Part shown: positions 23,460 to 36,854 of the stretch, one piece after another | Position numbering within the stretch: the first letter of the stretch is position 1 | Layout: every line of letters starts with the position of its first letter | Source of the DNA: Bactrocera neohumeralis | Lineage: Eukaryota > Arthropoda > Insecta > Diptera > Tephritidae | Assembly (NCBI RefSeq): GCF_024586455.1 | Contig: NC_065921.1 | Location: 1,984,001 to 2,048,000, forward strand | DNA: 64,000 nt | Direction of reading: 5' to 3' | Notes under the pieces: model-generated | Seen by the model: only the letters and a program-made list of their open reading frames with translations | The model's database searches: none | Told to the model about the DNA's origin: nothing | Translations under genes and position numbers: made by a program

Positions 23460-24600
23460 AAAATAGACCGATAGGGACAGTAAACGACGCCATATTTTTC
23501 CCGCTCTTTTAACATTTTTCTTCAGTAAGGTTTGCTATTTCATCATGGAAAGATTTACGAACAAGCAAAACGTCGAAATTATTAAAATTTACTACCGAAA
23601 TTCGGAGTCAGTGGCCTCAACTTTAAGAGTGCTACGTCCAAATTATGGTCGTCATAATCGTCCTATCAGATCAACAACTGAGCGTCTAGCAGATTTCTAT
23701 CCACAGGCACAGTACAAAATGTTCCCGAGAATATTGCTGCCACTAGCGCATCAATTGAGGAAGACCCAAATCAGTCTCTCACACGTCATTCTCAATCGTT
23801 GGGCATCTCTGTGACATCGTTGTGGCAAATTTTGCGAAAAGATCTTTGCCTACATCCTTACAAGGTCAAATCTGATCACCAGAATTGTATGTTCGTGAAT
23901 CGGGCTGAGCAAAAACTGGAAAATGATCCGGATTTTCATCGAAAAATCATCTTCAGCGTTGAGGCTCATTTCTGGCTGAATGGCTTCGTCAATAAGCAAA
24001 ATATGCGTTATTAGTCTGGCAGCAATCCACACGTACTCCTTAAGTCACCATGTCATTCCGAAAAAATACGGTTAATTGCGGTTTAAGGTGGCATCATTGG
24101 GCCGTACTTCTTTCGTGAGGATTAAGACCGGCGTTACTGTGAATTGGAATCGCTACCGCTCAATGATAACTGAATATTTTTAGCTTGAATAGTCCATATC
24201 GACTTGGGTAATATGTGGTTTCAACAGGACGGCGCCTCAAGCCACACAGCGAATGTCACAATCGATTTACGATTTATTGAAGTTCGGTGAACGTGTTATC
24301 TCACGAAAAGGCCCAGTCAATTGACCGCCTCGATCGTGCGGTTTGACGCCGTTAGACTATTTTCTGTGGGGCTACGTCAAGTCTATGGTCTATGCCAACA
24401 AGCTGGCGACGATTGATGAACCAGAGAACTTAAAAGTTTTTTTAAGTTCTCTGATCGAACTTTGTATGAGTATCGGCAGATTTATACTTGACTTCTGCAA
24501 ACGTGCTCGAGCAAAAGATATAAAGTTCCATACATAATGGCATCGAATGTTCTTTCACAGGAATAAAGAACTTTTGTAGCGCTCTTACTGAAAAAATCGT
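23460..24600 (+). mobile_element. IS630/Tc1/mariner-type transposon, second family, inactive (copy 1)
   Basis: From 23545 the transposase N-terminus reads MERFTNKQNVEIIKIYYRNSE, followed after frameshifts by LGISVTSLWQILRKDLCLHPYK, DPDFHRKIIFSVEAHFWLNGFVNKQN and, from 24343, MTPLDYFLWGYVKSMVY. The order matches a complete insect transposase of this superfamily, with DDE-type motifs, but three frames and internal stops show decay. The SVEAHF motif carries Val where the usual catalytic Asp (SDEAHF) stands. Ends are approximate; no clear inverted repeats were resolved. Confidence 0.8.
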
Positions 24601-27600
24601 TATACTATATACATATTAAAACAATATCCTTCAGCACCACTCAAAACCGGGCCGCAATTCATCATATAGAAGTGACTAACTTTCTCAACTGAAAAGGCTT
24701 TCACACAGAAGTAACCCTGTAAGCTTTCTTTTTCTCCTTGGTTATTGTCACTTCCCGGAAATTTTTATTGCGAATATGCAGAGAATATCTTTGAAATAGA
24801 AAATTGTTTAATGCCGTATTTGTAATGACAACAAAGCAACTTCAAAGACGTGCGTTTCGGGTCAACAATAAACAAGCGCATTAATGGCGACTTAATAAAA
24901 GCGTAATTTCTATCAAATTAATTTTGCAAGCGCAGGCAAAGGCGAATTTTCACATCATTGCCATGTAGTGTATGGAAAACAACAACAGCAAAGAAGACAC
25001 GTCTGTGTGTGACGGACATTTTGCTCAAGGTATTTAGTTAAACGAAGAAAATGTTTCTTTTAGAGACATGCCCAAGAGGAAAAAACCTCGGCGGAGTTCT
25101 TAAGAGAGCTCAGGCAATTAACTTTGCATCAAAATCTGTTTAATTGAATTTTAGTTTAATAAATTATTAGCGTCAAGCTACAAGTGACTTCCTATAATAT
25201 CATTTTGAGAAAGTATGGACTTTTTTATAGTATATAGACATATATATGTAAGTACATGACTAGTATATAGTTATACTACATAATGTTTACAGCAAGAAAT
25301 TTCAGTGCAAAAAGTCTGACTTTCCGCCAGGTACACAAGCAGTTGCGTTAGCTGCAAGGCATGCAGGATTTAATAGAAAACTAATGGACTTAACATGAAG
25401 GAAGATATTTCGAATATTTATTTGAGAATAAATTTAATAAATTTGATTTATTTGAAACTTGCGCTTATTACGTTTGCTTGTCGCACACGCGAATGCAATC
25501 ATATACATACATACATATGAATGTAGTATAGTATATTTTGTCCAAATGCTTTTGTCCGACTTTCTCTAAAAGATTTTCAGTGATATTTTGCATATACACG
25601 CGCACACACACACACACATGCATTATTATAGCAGCACCATTTCAAAAACGAAAATTGAAAATTAAGCTAATTTTAGAAATTTACGTATTGCAGACACAGC
25701 ACACAGTCGCTGTCATAAATATTGGCACCAGCTAAGTGCGTTGCTTCGCTAAAGTGGAGCAAACAAAAGCGGACTGTGGATAGCCGGTTGAGAAGAAAAT
25801 AAAAAATAAATAAAATTGAATAATTAAAGAGACAAAGAAAAAAGACGGTAAAAGGAGGTAAAGAAATTAGAAATTGGGTGTCTGTCTATTTCATTTATTT
25901 TTGAACAAAATAATGTAAACATTAAGAGGAGAATGTGAATATATGAAAAGAATTACTAACAAAATGTCGAGGTAAGACATCACATAGGGAACTGAATGAA
26001 CGAGAGATGAAATTGTAGAGTACATATCGTCACCTAAAATGCAAAATAACGTAACGTCACTTTTCATATGTTTACAGGCGAAAGCAAAACGATATAATAG
26101 AAATCACTCATAGAAACAAAATTTGAGTTTTGGTTAAAAAATGGTTATACATTGGTTATAAAATGGTTGTAAAGTATTTATATATTGGTTATCGTACACT
26201 CATTTTGCAACAAAATTAGAGTTCTGGTTATAAAATGGTTAAATATTGGTTAAATTTGACATACTATCTATATATAATATGATGTAGTGAATCATAAGCA
26301 ATAATAAGCTCAATTTCGATTTTTTTGATTATACTTTGTTTTGCATTTTAGGTGATGATATATCTGTGGTTGCGCATACAGTTATCTAGCAGGAACCAAA
26401 AGGGAAAAATTATTAAATTGAACAATTTTCACACATTATAGAAAAATCTTTAGAGCTTTATAAAGTTAACTAAACAATTGTAACGAATATTTACGCAGCT
26501 TTGAGTATGAAAAAAATTACTAAAACAGAGAACACTGCCGGTTCGCACACTAATACTTTTTTAAATTTGTCAATTTGAGTTTATTTGCTTTTCGAACAAT
26601 TTCCGCAACTGTTAAGTAGTTTTTCATTACGCCTAAAGGTATGCAAGCGTTTTCTAAATTCTTAGACGTAATATTCAATCACAAAGTTGGAAATATGAAA
26701 TTAAGATCGTTTTTCAGCGAACTGCGCCTGAACGGAGATTCAAAATCGCATGCGATAAGTCATTTGTTTCATGCGATTTTTTCTGCTGTATATATACATT
26801 CATACATACATACATATGTATATATTTTACTTGAAAAATATTTTTTACATAAATTTTACGGCTCCGTAACGAAGCAAATCATGAGATCAATGCAGACTGA
26901 ATGCGATAAATCATTTTTCACTTTTTGGACAATTTCACAATTTTAATATATGATATGCATGAAAGTGATCTACACAAGTGTTTGAGATTCAGTTTCTAAG
27001 CATATTGTAACATGCTAGAGAACTATTTTCATTGCGAAATTTTTGTTTTCATACAGGGTGACACTTAATGGCGCGCTTGGCCAAAAGCAGCTCAATTTTC
27101 AGTTGATAAGAAATTTGAAAATTCTGGTATGCTTTTAGAATTACAAAACTTATTCTTATTTTTGTTTTTTTTTTTTTAATTCGGATATTAGTAAATATTC
27201 ACTCAACTGTTCATAATTAAAACAACTGATATTCGTCTAGTTCTTAAGATCAATCTATTTCCCCTTTATATATGCTGTATATGACAGCATAGAAATCTCT
27301 CACAGAGTATATTGAACTCAAAAGCCTTAATGTCACTTTTAAATTTTGTTCCATGATTTTTGACACCCCTTTCTTTATTATTATTTATTTTCGTTATTAT
27401 TTTTATTATTTTTAATTTTAATGTTAATTTGTCGGTTTAATGGGGATCTAAAAGCGAAATGCTTGCATGGCATTCGTACACATTTCGTTCCACTGCTTTG
27501 TTCACGTTCGTAATTCTCACACGCTTTTAATTCGTACTCATGCTTCACGCTGTCATTTCAAGACCTATAAATAAATATTCACACAAAGCACCAACGTATA

Positions 27601-30600
27601 AAAAATGTGTGAAACAGCGCTGAAAATACACCCGAGAGCGTTGTGCTAAAATTACCGTAGTTTTATTTTCATTATCTTTCTTCGGTGCTACTATTTCGGA
27701 TTTCGTTTTGCACACTGAACGTGTTCCAAGTTGAAGGATTTGCATTTGCGTGGCAAAAAGCGAGAAACACTTCAAATGACTTTTCACACTTTCACATTAT
27801 TTCTACTTGTATATACATACATATATAACTGTATATTTAATGGTGAATTTCAAATAAGTAAGAGCAGATGAAATATTCAACTTTTTTATAGAACGCGTAA
27901 AATTGCTTTTTTTATAATTTATTCAAAGCATATTAGACTTTTTATTTATTTTTAGGCGGCTGTGGGCGTAGAATACAGATTTCAGCTGCGCACTTTTACA
28001 TAATCACTAAATTTCCTCTACATATGGTGGGCTTGAGATTCATCTCAAGTGGAATTCCTTTAATTTTAGGATTAAGAAGTGGGGATAGCTTACTTTTCGT
28101 TGCTTGCTGAATGATCTATAGTAGTTTTTAACCGATTACTCTGACAGGCGTCAGAACGCATTCGTTAGTCCCTTTGACACCTGCGCTGACAGGGGAGGGT
28201 AATGCACTTCGTGGGTGTTCTGTTCGAGCTGTTGGATGATTTTATTAGAAATTAATTACAAAACTTTCACTTTAATCAAAAATTAACATTTAATTAGAGC
28301 ACATTTCAAGTGAAATTTTCTGGGAATACCGCCACGTATGTTGTAACGCACACGCGCGCTCAGGGCCCGGGATCACAAGAATTCTGAAATTTTCTTTGTA
28401 CTTTGCTTGCCGTCTCTTCGCCCGAACTTTCAAAACGATCACCAGAATGCGAACTTTCGTCGCGCAGCCAAACGCGGCCGCTCGTACACTAGAAATGAAG
28501 AAATATCACAGACGGAGAAGACCGCCTCGGGAAATTTGGACAGCGTCAAGCATGTGGAAGCGTAGCGCATAAAGCTCACTCGGCACCTTCATGTGTACAC
28601 ACACATTCATACATACATACATGTGTATACGTATGTGTGTTGGTGGCGTATATTTTTTGTGGTCCAACAACATCCAATATCGAAAGATGAATGTAGATCT
28701 ATTAATTATGACTCGCCTTTGCTTTATTATTTGTCATGGCGAGGGAATGGGAAGGTGAGCCAAATGCCAAATATTACAAAAATACTTTTGTTGTCCGAAA
28801 AAATAAAGGCGCATATAATTATGGTTCTTAGACATCTAAAAACGCAAGTTGTGGAATTATAGCAGTTCGCCTCATTTAAATAATAATTGAGCAGCTAAAA
28901 CAAACAGTTCTAATAAGATATGTACATATGTTTGTATCGGCAGTAATTACTGACTGCTGCGAAGTAAATGCTGCTAAATGCCAGAAATTCGCTAACATTG
29001 GTCTGCCACTTTTCTCCAAAGCTTCTTTAATGAGGGTTCTTCTCATTTTCCAATCACAGCTATATACATATGCATGAATAAGCTTATTAGTGAGCGATTC
29101 TATAAACAATATATTTTTTTATTACTCATACGCCTCCGCAACCCAAGGCTCGTATGCATAAGTATATATGTGCGTCTAAATATGTATGTGTGTTTGTGCA
29201 AACATGTATTTCTTTTAAATGTTTCAGCACTGCGAGATGATGTAGGTGTTGAATCGAAAATAACATATAAACAACAACTAATAAAACATATAAACAACAT
29301 GGGACGAGCACAGTGGTCAAGTCGTGATTTCTTTGTTATTTATTTTGAGAATCCGATTGATATGAAATCTGCCGATAGAAACGAACGAAGCATAATGTGA
29401 AGAATTATCTTCTTCCCATTTACTTATATGAATATTATTGAACTATATTCAAGCGATCACTAAAAAATTAATAGATCTTAGAATAAAATTTTAAGGTTAT
29501 GTCGAGCCTTTAACCTACCCAATAAAATATATAAAAATAAATTTTTAGTAAGTACTTCCAGTTATATGATTTCCTTAAGCATCTCTTTGAAAAATACTCA
29601 AAACAAGTTAAGGTGGCAACTCTACTTAAGAGTATGAATTTTCTGCAAATTTTTCGTTATTTTAATATCGAACCAGAACCCATCCCTATATTAACATTAT
29701 ATACCAATATATAATAAATAAATATGTTTATAATATTTCTGCTAAAAAGCTTTATATAAACAAATTGGAAAAAATCGGTGAGCGTGTAAAATTAATAAGC
29801 AAATGTTTCCACATATACAAGTTCAATAGTTCTTCGGTCGATTATTAGAGGAAAGGAGTTCAAAATAGCCTTTAATTTTAGCATAAATACAAACAGGCGA
29901 TTACTCACCTGCTCTATCCCAAATTACCTCGGCTAATGTAGTTTTGATTTTAATTTTAGCTTTTTCGATTTTTTTCATTTGTAGTTTGTTGGACTGGAAG
30001 TGACGCAAGTGTTATGAAAGATTTTAGTTGAAGAAAAGAATATCTCTAATTATCATACATTCGAAACAACTTTGCACCAATGCCTCTTTGCCTTCGAATG
30101 AAAATTTTTCACAAACGGAATTTCTCTCGTGGTTAGGCGCCATCTGTAGTTACCAACTATTAAAAGAAAAAGGAGAATTTGTGGACTCGTACAAACATCC
30201 AGATTTGCACATAAGCGATAGTTTCCTAAAATAATCTAAATTTTAAGCCATTCCTAATTGCAGGTCCCATTACTGTTTTATGACCACTTGATGATATCCT
30301 TATTACTAAAATTATTTTTATCCACAATGTCAACTTAAGCTCTTCAAATAACTACACGCGCGCAGACAGTTATGTACCTGCACTAACGGAAAATTTGGCA
30401 TCACCGGATATCCGTTCATAATTGCGGAGCATTAGCTCACTCACATGTGTACACGCTCGTACAGCATATGAGCCATGTGTGTAATTACCGGCGTATTAGT
30501 ATGCAGATCTGTGTATGCCTGTGGAGCGCAAGCCCACCCACGCAGCTGCCGCCATCACTGTTACTATGGCACATCCCGCTGCTGTAACCGGAAACAATTT

Positions 30601-31599
30601 GTTAACTTTCCACCAGAAATTCAACCAGGCGAGTCCCTGAAACGAGCATATTACACACTCACGCTTCTACATACACACACACACATGAAGGCATATAAGT
30701 ATGCGTTGAAACTTCACGCCGTAGATGAAGTCATCACTAACTGCCGATTTGTCTTTGCTGTCAGGTGAATGGGCAATGAGAGAGTGCCGATTTCTCGTTT
30801 CCAGTGAATTTCGATGTTTCTGGTTCTGCTTTGTGGCATATTTTTTCCATGCTACTGATTCATATGCACATTTGTACATGTGTTATCAATCATTGCGTGG
30901 TCCCTGATATCTCAGCAGAGCGTACGACAATTACCACCACAAATTTGTTACGTAAGTGCCAGAAAACCCTTCGTTCTTCGGTAACACCGTTATACATACA
31001 TCATTAAGTTTTTGCTCGTCTGATTAACATTCTTTACGACTCTCCACTTTTTACAGCCTGTCTGTCGAACAGCTCCACCCCCGTCTGCCAGTAATTAATC
31101 ACTGGATTGCAAACTAATTTTGGTGTCGGCATTTCATGCTGTAAAGCCCGAGTAATTAGTGCGTTAATGGGGAAAACATCTGACGAGGAAGACATTTACA
31201 CACCAACACTCCCACTTGGTTGGGAAAATTTAGGAACGAAAAGTTTAATTGAAATAAATCACAAAACTTGACACTTTGTACTCCAGCCCAATTTTATTAA
31301 TAGAGTACCATCTGATCAAATTTGACGCGGACTGACGAAGGATATACATATGTATATTTTTTCAAGTATTTCAACACAATCTTTATTATCCCCCTCAATA
31401 TGGGGCGTCCAGTGATGTCCACGCCAATTTTCTGTACACTTGTGGAAAGCTTTAGTGGTGATGGCCTTCAGCGAATTTAGCTTTTGTCGTTTTCGGCTAA
31501 TTTTTGGAGCGCCATTCGCTAGATTGTTTGATAGTTTCGATCATATTCATAAAACTTTCCACACAGAAATGTGTATAAAGAAGCTGCTGTGTGAAAAAT
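24601..31599. other. Long non-coding spacer
   Basis: No gene recognised over 7 kb. Notable items are a CA run at 25599-25617, an array of eight TGGTTR words at 26130-26255, CATACATACATATG microsatellites at 25502-25518, 26805-26822 and 28606-28625, and a GC-rich island at 28320-28580. Open frames of 60-108 codons (for example 26641-26946, 29074-29400) show no domain and are probably chance. Confidence 0.4.
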
Positions 31600-32160
31600 T
31601 CTCTTTGGAAAGCCAAAAAATTCTCTCCATGAAGCCACCAAATGACTCCAACATCCCTATACGGACTTGTGTGGAATTTGGGCTCGAAGTGACGAGGAAA
31701 AAGATAATTGTCTTACAAATCACCTAGAAAAAGTATTTCAACCTAACCTAAAGAACAACTTTAAGTTGTCAATCTTACCTAACACAGCTAACGAGTCGCT
31801 CGAGTCTTTTAAGGCTTCACCTTCTGAAATTATTAGAACCATAAAATAACTTAATCCAAAAAAGTCGCCAGGACATGATAATATTACGCCAAAAATGCTA
31901 ATTGAGTTACCTTATATTGCTGTAGAGGTGCCCTCTTTACTCTTCAACGCAATTCTTAGTTTCGGAAAATATCCAATTTTATGGAAAAAGTCGCAGATTA
32001 TTTTCATAGATCAACCTGAGAAGGACCAAAAAAAAAGATTAGCGATTTATAAGATCCAGTCCGGGTCAAATTTAATAAAGCTAAGCTGCAATAAGTTGTG
32101 GATTCCGGAGCAGCCAAGCCACAACCAAATCAGCCTTCAAAAACTTGATCTATCATAAAT
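31600..32160 (+). mobile_element. LINE reverse transcriptase fragment (jockey-like)
   Basis: Reading in two adjoining frames gives GIWARSDEEKDNCLTNHLEKVFQ, ESFKASPSEIIRTIK, LNPKKSPGHDNITPKMLIELP and LLFNAILSFGKYPILWKKSQIIFI. This is the start of a jockey-type reverse transcriptase domain, before the catalytic YxDD. An in-frame stop after IIRTIK and the loss of the rest show a dead fragment. Ends are approximate. Confidence 0.75.
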
Positions 32161-35100
32161 TGTAGTAAAAATAAATCATATTTTTTGAAGACACAGGGGC
32201 TTATTGTCCACAACTTAATAATATGGTTTCGCCTTAAAAGTTTCTACCAAAAAGCACTTCTAGTGAAATTTGTAACTTAAACTGTTCCAAAATTGAACCA
32301 CCCTCGACCACAGCTGGCAACGATCGAGAAAACGTGCGGTAAAACGTTATTATCTATTTGTCTATATATAAAATGTTTTCCACATGAGTATATTATTTAT
32401 CCGGGAGTACCCAGTTCATTTGCTACTTGCAAGCCAGCGGCACATAATTTGCCCGCAAACAGGCATCCTTACCTTCGTAGACACATAGATCCCTACTTAC
32501 TTGGATTGGCAATATTGTCAGCTCATCGCGTCTGCAAATTCAAATTTATCTACAGTAAGCAATAACTTCCCATTACAGCGCACTTTGCGGGCAAGTTCGC
32601 CAACGACCCAAACACTCACTTTAACTTGCCACTTAGAATGGCATAAATTTCTTTACTTTATTGAGTCGCAATTTTTGCCTTCACTTAGTCTGCGCTTCAT
32701 ATTGCTTCGCTAAGTAAGAAACATTTCGCTCACAGTAAGAGTAATTTACTTTCTCGGAGAATGCGTCAAAGGACAGAACGTGGAAAATTGCGACACGAAG
32801 GTTTAACAAATATCGTGAGACAAAATTGCACGCAACACAAATTTCTTTTAATAAGTCAAAGACAATGTGTTGGGAGCAACAGGTTCCAGGAAGCGCTTCT
32901 TTGTATTGAGTTGCAGCGTAATGAAAGTCAACGGTAAATATTATAAAAGTTCACAATAAAGCAACTCATAAGTAAGCATTTGGAGCAATGTGGGTGAAGG
33001 CAGTTCTGAAGAAATGAGACACCTTCTTTGCTCCCTAAATTTTCTTGGAAAGGTAATTTTTCTTTATTGATTTTCAAGAAAAATTTATTTTAATAAACTA
33101 GCAGACTGTCTATTGCATGTATGGAGTTATGTAGGTATGTATGGATTAAAAGTTGGGCAGGTAATAATGTCGTATGCCAAAATAGTTTCGAAGAGTCTAA
33201 ATGAAGTGCTCAGGCATAAAATTAATGACTAACGGACCAAAAACTAGCATTCAACTTTATTCAAATTCAAATTTCAGCTATGAAACTAGTGAAACCTTAT
33301 GGCATAAGCCGCCCGTAAACTACTGTTGGTTTTCATATGAGATTCTTAAAGGGTGTTCCAAAAGCGGTACAGAGCCTATTTTTAATGCGAAGGCAGCAGT
33401 TTTCAAATTTCATGATTCACAAACTCGACCATAGACCCCTCTGATAGCCAAGTTGCCATTTAAATTGGAGAAATTAATACTTTCAGGTTGCCTTTCACTG
33501 ACATACATTTAAGGGTACTTTATCGGAGTGGCAAATACATTCAGGCGGTGTATTATAAATAGCACTTTTTGGAGAGGTATCGAAGTAATGAGCCTGAGCC
33601 ATCATGTGCTCATATGAATGTAGCAGTGACCCTAATAAATTTACGACAATTAAGGAATTTCTGAAATTGCCATTTCAGTTACCGCTGAACACTTCCTGTT
33701 TATTTAGACATTTGTTTCCTGCGCTCGTGTGCTTGTAGCGCCAGCAACACCAACAAATGCTGATGTTTATAATTAAATAAATGCAACAATTTTCCCGTTT
33801 GCTCAGCAATAATTCAAACAAATGTTGGCAAATGAGCCACAGTCGTTACCACCAGAACGCAATTTATGTTCACCATTTGTTGTGGTCCTTCACGCTAAAG
33901 GAATGGCGCCTGAGACGGCTGGTAGGCCTCAGAGGCTTGACTAAAAGTACACAGATACAGGGTTAGACACACATTAAAGGTGAATTTCCAAAGTTCCACG
34001 CAAACATCTTTACAGTGAGCTGCGAAATGGGATGTATGGGAATCCAAAATTTATGGAGCACCGGTTGGTTCATCTTTTATTGCATCTAGTTAATTGAATT
34101 TTTGAGTTCATAACTGATTTCTCACGTTATCTCTCTAATGAATGCCTTTATTGCTGGACCGCGAGCCACTTTTAACATTTTCTTTTTTAGACGATTGTCC
34201 GCATTTCCATTGTAAATCAACGTTCTGTTTCAAAATTTCAACGGTAATAGACTGCCCCTGTCATATGGATAACCCTATATGTACACATCGTACTACTCTA
34301 TCCTTTAAGCGTGCAATTAGGGCGTTCATTCTACTTAAATTTCATTGATGCTAATTTTCGCCAAGAGCAAGTCGAATCGCAGTTGCCAAAATCATTTCTC
34401 CATACTAAAATGTACACAGGTATATGTGAACACATATACATACAAACTTACATGGGCCTCACATTAAGCATTTCAATTCAGACTGTCGCAAAGTTTGAAC
34501 TTCGCCTCCGCCCATTGCTACATTGCGAGGTAAAGCCGTGTAGGCTCAATATGGCGCCAAATTGACACATAAATAATATTTAATGCTCCAAATCCAAACC
34601 GTCAGGGCTGGAAAGTTCACGTATACCTAGTATCTACCACGAATGTTTGTGTCTGTACTAAAGATTGTAGCAATAACGCGGCGGCTTAAGCTGCAACAAA
34701 AAATGTTGCATAAAGTTCATAGCCAATGGCAACGGTGATAAGTTGGGGCAACGTCGGCAGGCAGTTCTTCGTTTTATTCTCTGCACTTTGCAAATCGTTT
34801 TTAGAGGGCGCTAGACGATTTATGTGACCATTTTCGGATTTGGCAACTGTAATTTCGTGGCTTCACTGCTGACTGCGGTTTTTGCATTCGGAGCGCCCTT
34901 GCGAACGGCGTCTGTCACGCTTTTGGGTTGACTATCGAAGTCCGTGGTTAAAACTAAAAGTAAAACTGCAATGGTTGTACCAATTGTAACACATTAAGGG
35001 CAGCAACACAAATCAACTATTCAATACAAATCTTATTTATTAGCAAGAAAACTTTAAACCAGCGAGATATAGCCGCGTTGTTGAGAGTATTTACGGTATA

Positions 35101-35744
35101 TACCGTCAATTATTTACTAATCTCTTTAAATTCGTGTTTAAACAAAACATTTGACAACTAATCACTCTAAAAACATTTCTCGCGCTGCAGTCACGAGTCA
35201 GCTTTTGCATTCGAGCACGGCTCTGGCTCTCCGATTCGCCGAAGGTCATTTGAATAAAATATGAATGTTTATCTTAGTACGAATATAAAATGAACAAGTC
35301 GTTATCTTTAAGCACTGATGATTCTCCGGCGGTTAGTACCCTTTCTCCAAGTGATAAATGTTCCTTCCCGGCATTGCGTTGTATGAAATGTGAAGGGGCT
35401 CTGAGCACTTATTAGTCCAAATGATGGGAGTGAGTGTGTGGATCGAGCGAGTAATATTCTAATGATTAATTGTATGACATATTTCTGGCGCATTTTTCAA
35501 CATTTCATACATTTACGGTTATTTGTGGCTTGTTGCTTCAAACAAAAAACAAAATAATTAAAATATATTATGGAGCATGTGTATAAATGTCATATTAAAG
35601 GGGTTTGAGGATAATTTCAAATAATTGGATTTGCGAGCTTAATCGCCATTTGGATTTGGTACAACGGTATTAGCACAGATCGTTCTCTGGTCCCGCGTAG
35701 ACAACTACTTGAAAGGCCGTCTCCCACATAATTCCTCCAATGTA
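32161..35744. other. Spacer, no element recognised
   Basis: AT-rich, non-coding. The sequence near 35160-35240 is locally GC-rich and promoter-like but lacks a paired Inr and DPE. Open frames at 32293-32565 and 33201-33434 have no domain. Confidence 0.4.
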
Positions 35745-36854
35745 CATCAACGACGTGTCATAGCAAACAGTGTTGAAAAAGTGAGATTTTAAGCTTAATT
35801 TAACTAAAAAAACTTAAATTCGGAAAAGGTGACAAAAAGTTACAGCTTTTCAAAAAGAGTGAAATTAATGAAGAAATTCGCTATATTTTGAAATTTCTGT
35901 AAAAAAAAGGGAAGAATGCCATGCAAGCCATAAAAGAAATTTGTGAGGTTTACGGAGCCGATGCTGTATCAGTTAGTGTAGCACAACAATGGTTCGCTCG
36001 CTTCCGTTCTGGAAATTTCGATGTGGAAGATGCAAATCACTCTGGTCGACCTATCGTTGAGAAAGTCGATGAAATTATGGATAATATTGATCAAGACCGT
36101 CACATAAGCAGCCATGACAACGCTAAGGAACTTGACATTCATCATCAAACAGTTTTGAACCAAAAGACTGGCTACAAAAAGAGGCGCGATGTTTGGGTGT
36201 CACATGAATTGTCTGTGAAATATTTAATGGACCGAATTAACATCTGCGATTCTTTGCTGAAACGAAATGAGATCGAATCATTTATGAAGCGAACGATAAG
36301 AGAAGAAAAGTGGATCAAATGCGACAATAATGTGCGAAAAAGATCTTGGTTCAAGCGTAATGAAGCTCAACAAATGCTCGCAAAACCAGGATTAACGCCT
36401 CGAAAAGTTATCCTGAGTGTTTGGTGAAATTGGAAAGGAATCATCCAGTATTAGCTGCTCCAGCCTGGTCAAAGGATTCTACATTTTATCGTCAACAACT
36501 GATGAGATTGAAGCAAGCAATCGATCAAAAACGGCCAGAAATGATCAACAGAAAGAGCTTCCATCAGGACAACACTAGACCACACACATCTTTGATGGCT
36601 CGACAAAAGCTGGGAGAGCTTGGCTGGGAAGTTTTTAGGGATCCACCATATAGCCCTGACCTTGCACCATCGGACTACCATTTGTTTCGGTCAATGCAAA
36701 CTCACTTAATGAAGTAAAGTTGGCTTCAAATTCAAATGGCAAAAAGTGGTTGACCAAAATGGTACATATTTGGTTCATTTAAGTTCATTATAAATATAAA
36801 AAAAATAAGTTGAAGTGTGATTAGAAATACGAAAAGACTTTTTCGACTACCAAA
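35745..36854 (+). mobile_element. Mariner (mellifera-type) transposon, 5'-truncated and inactive
   Basis: This is the best preserved transposase of its family here. An open frame at 35921-36427 runs from AIKEICEVYGADAVSVSVAQQWFARF to LTPRKVILSVW. There a Trp codon has become TGA, and a Glu codon shortly after has become TAG; a shifted frame then gives FHQDNTRPHTSLMARQKL and PPYSPDLAPSDYHLF, with both later catalytic Asp motifs. The right inverted repeat ends at about 36854 (TTTGGTAGTCGAAAAAGT on the opposite strand) before TA. The left repeat is absent. Confidence 0.88.
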
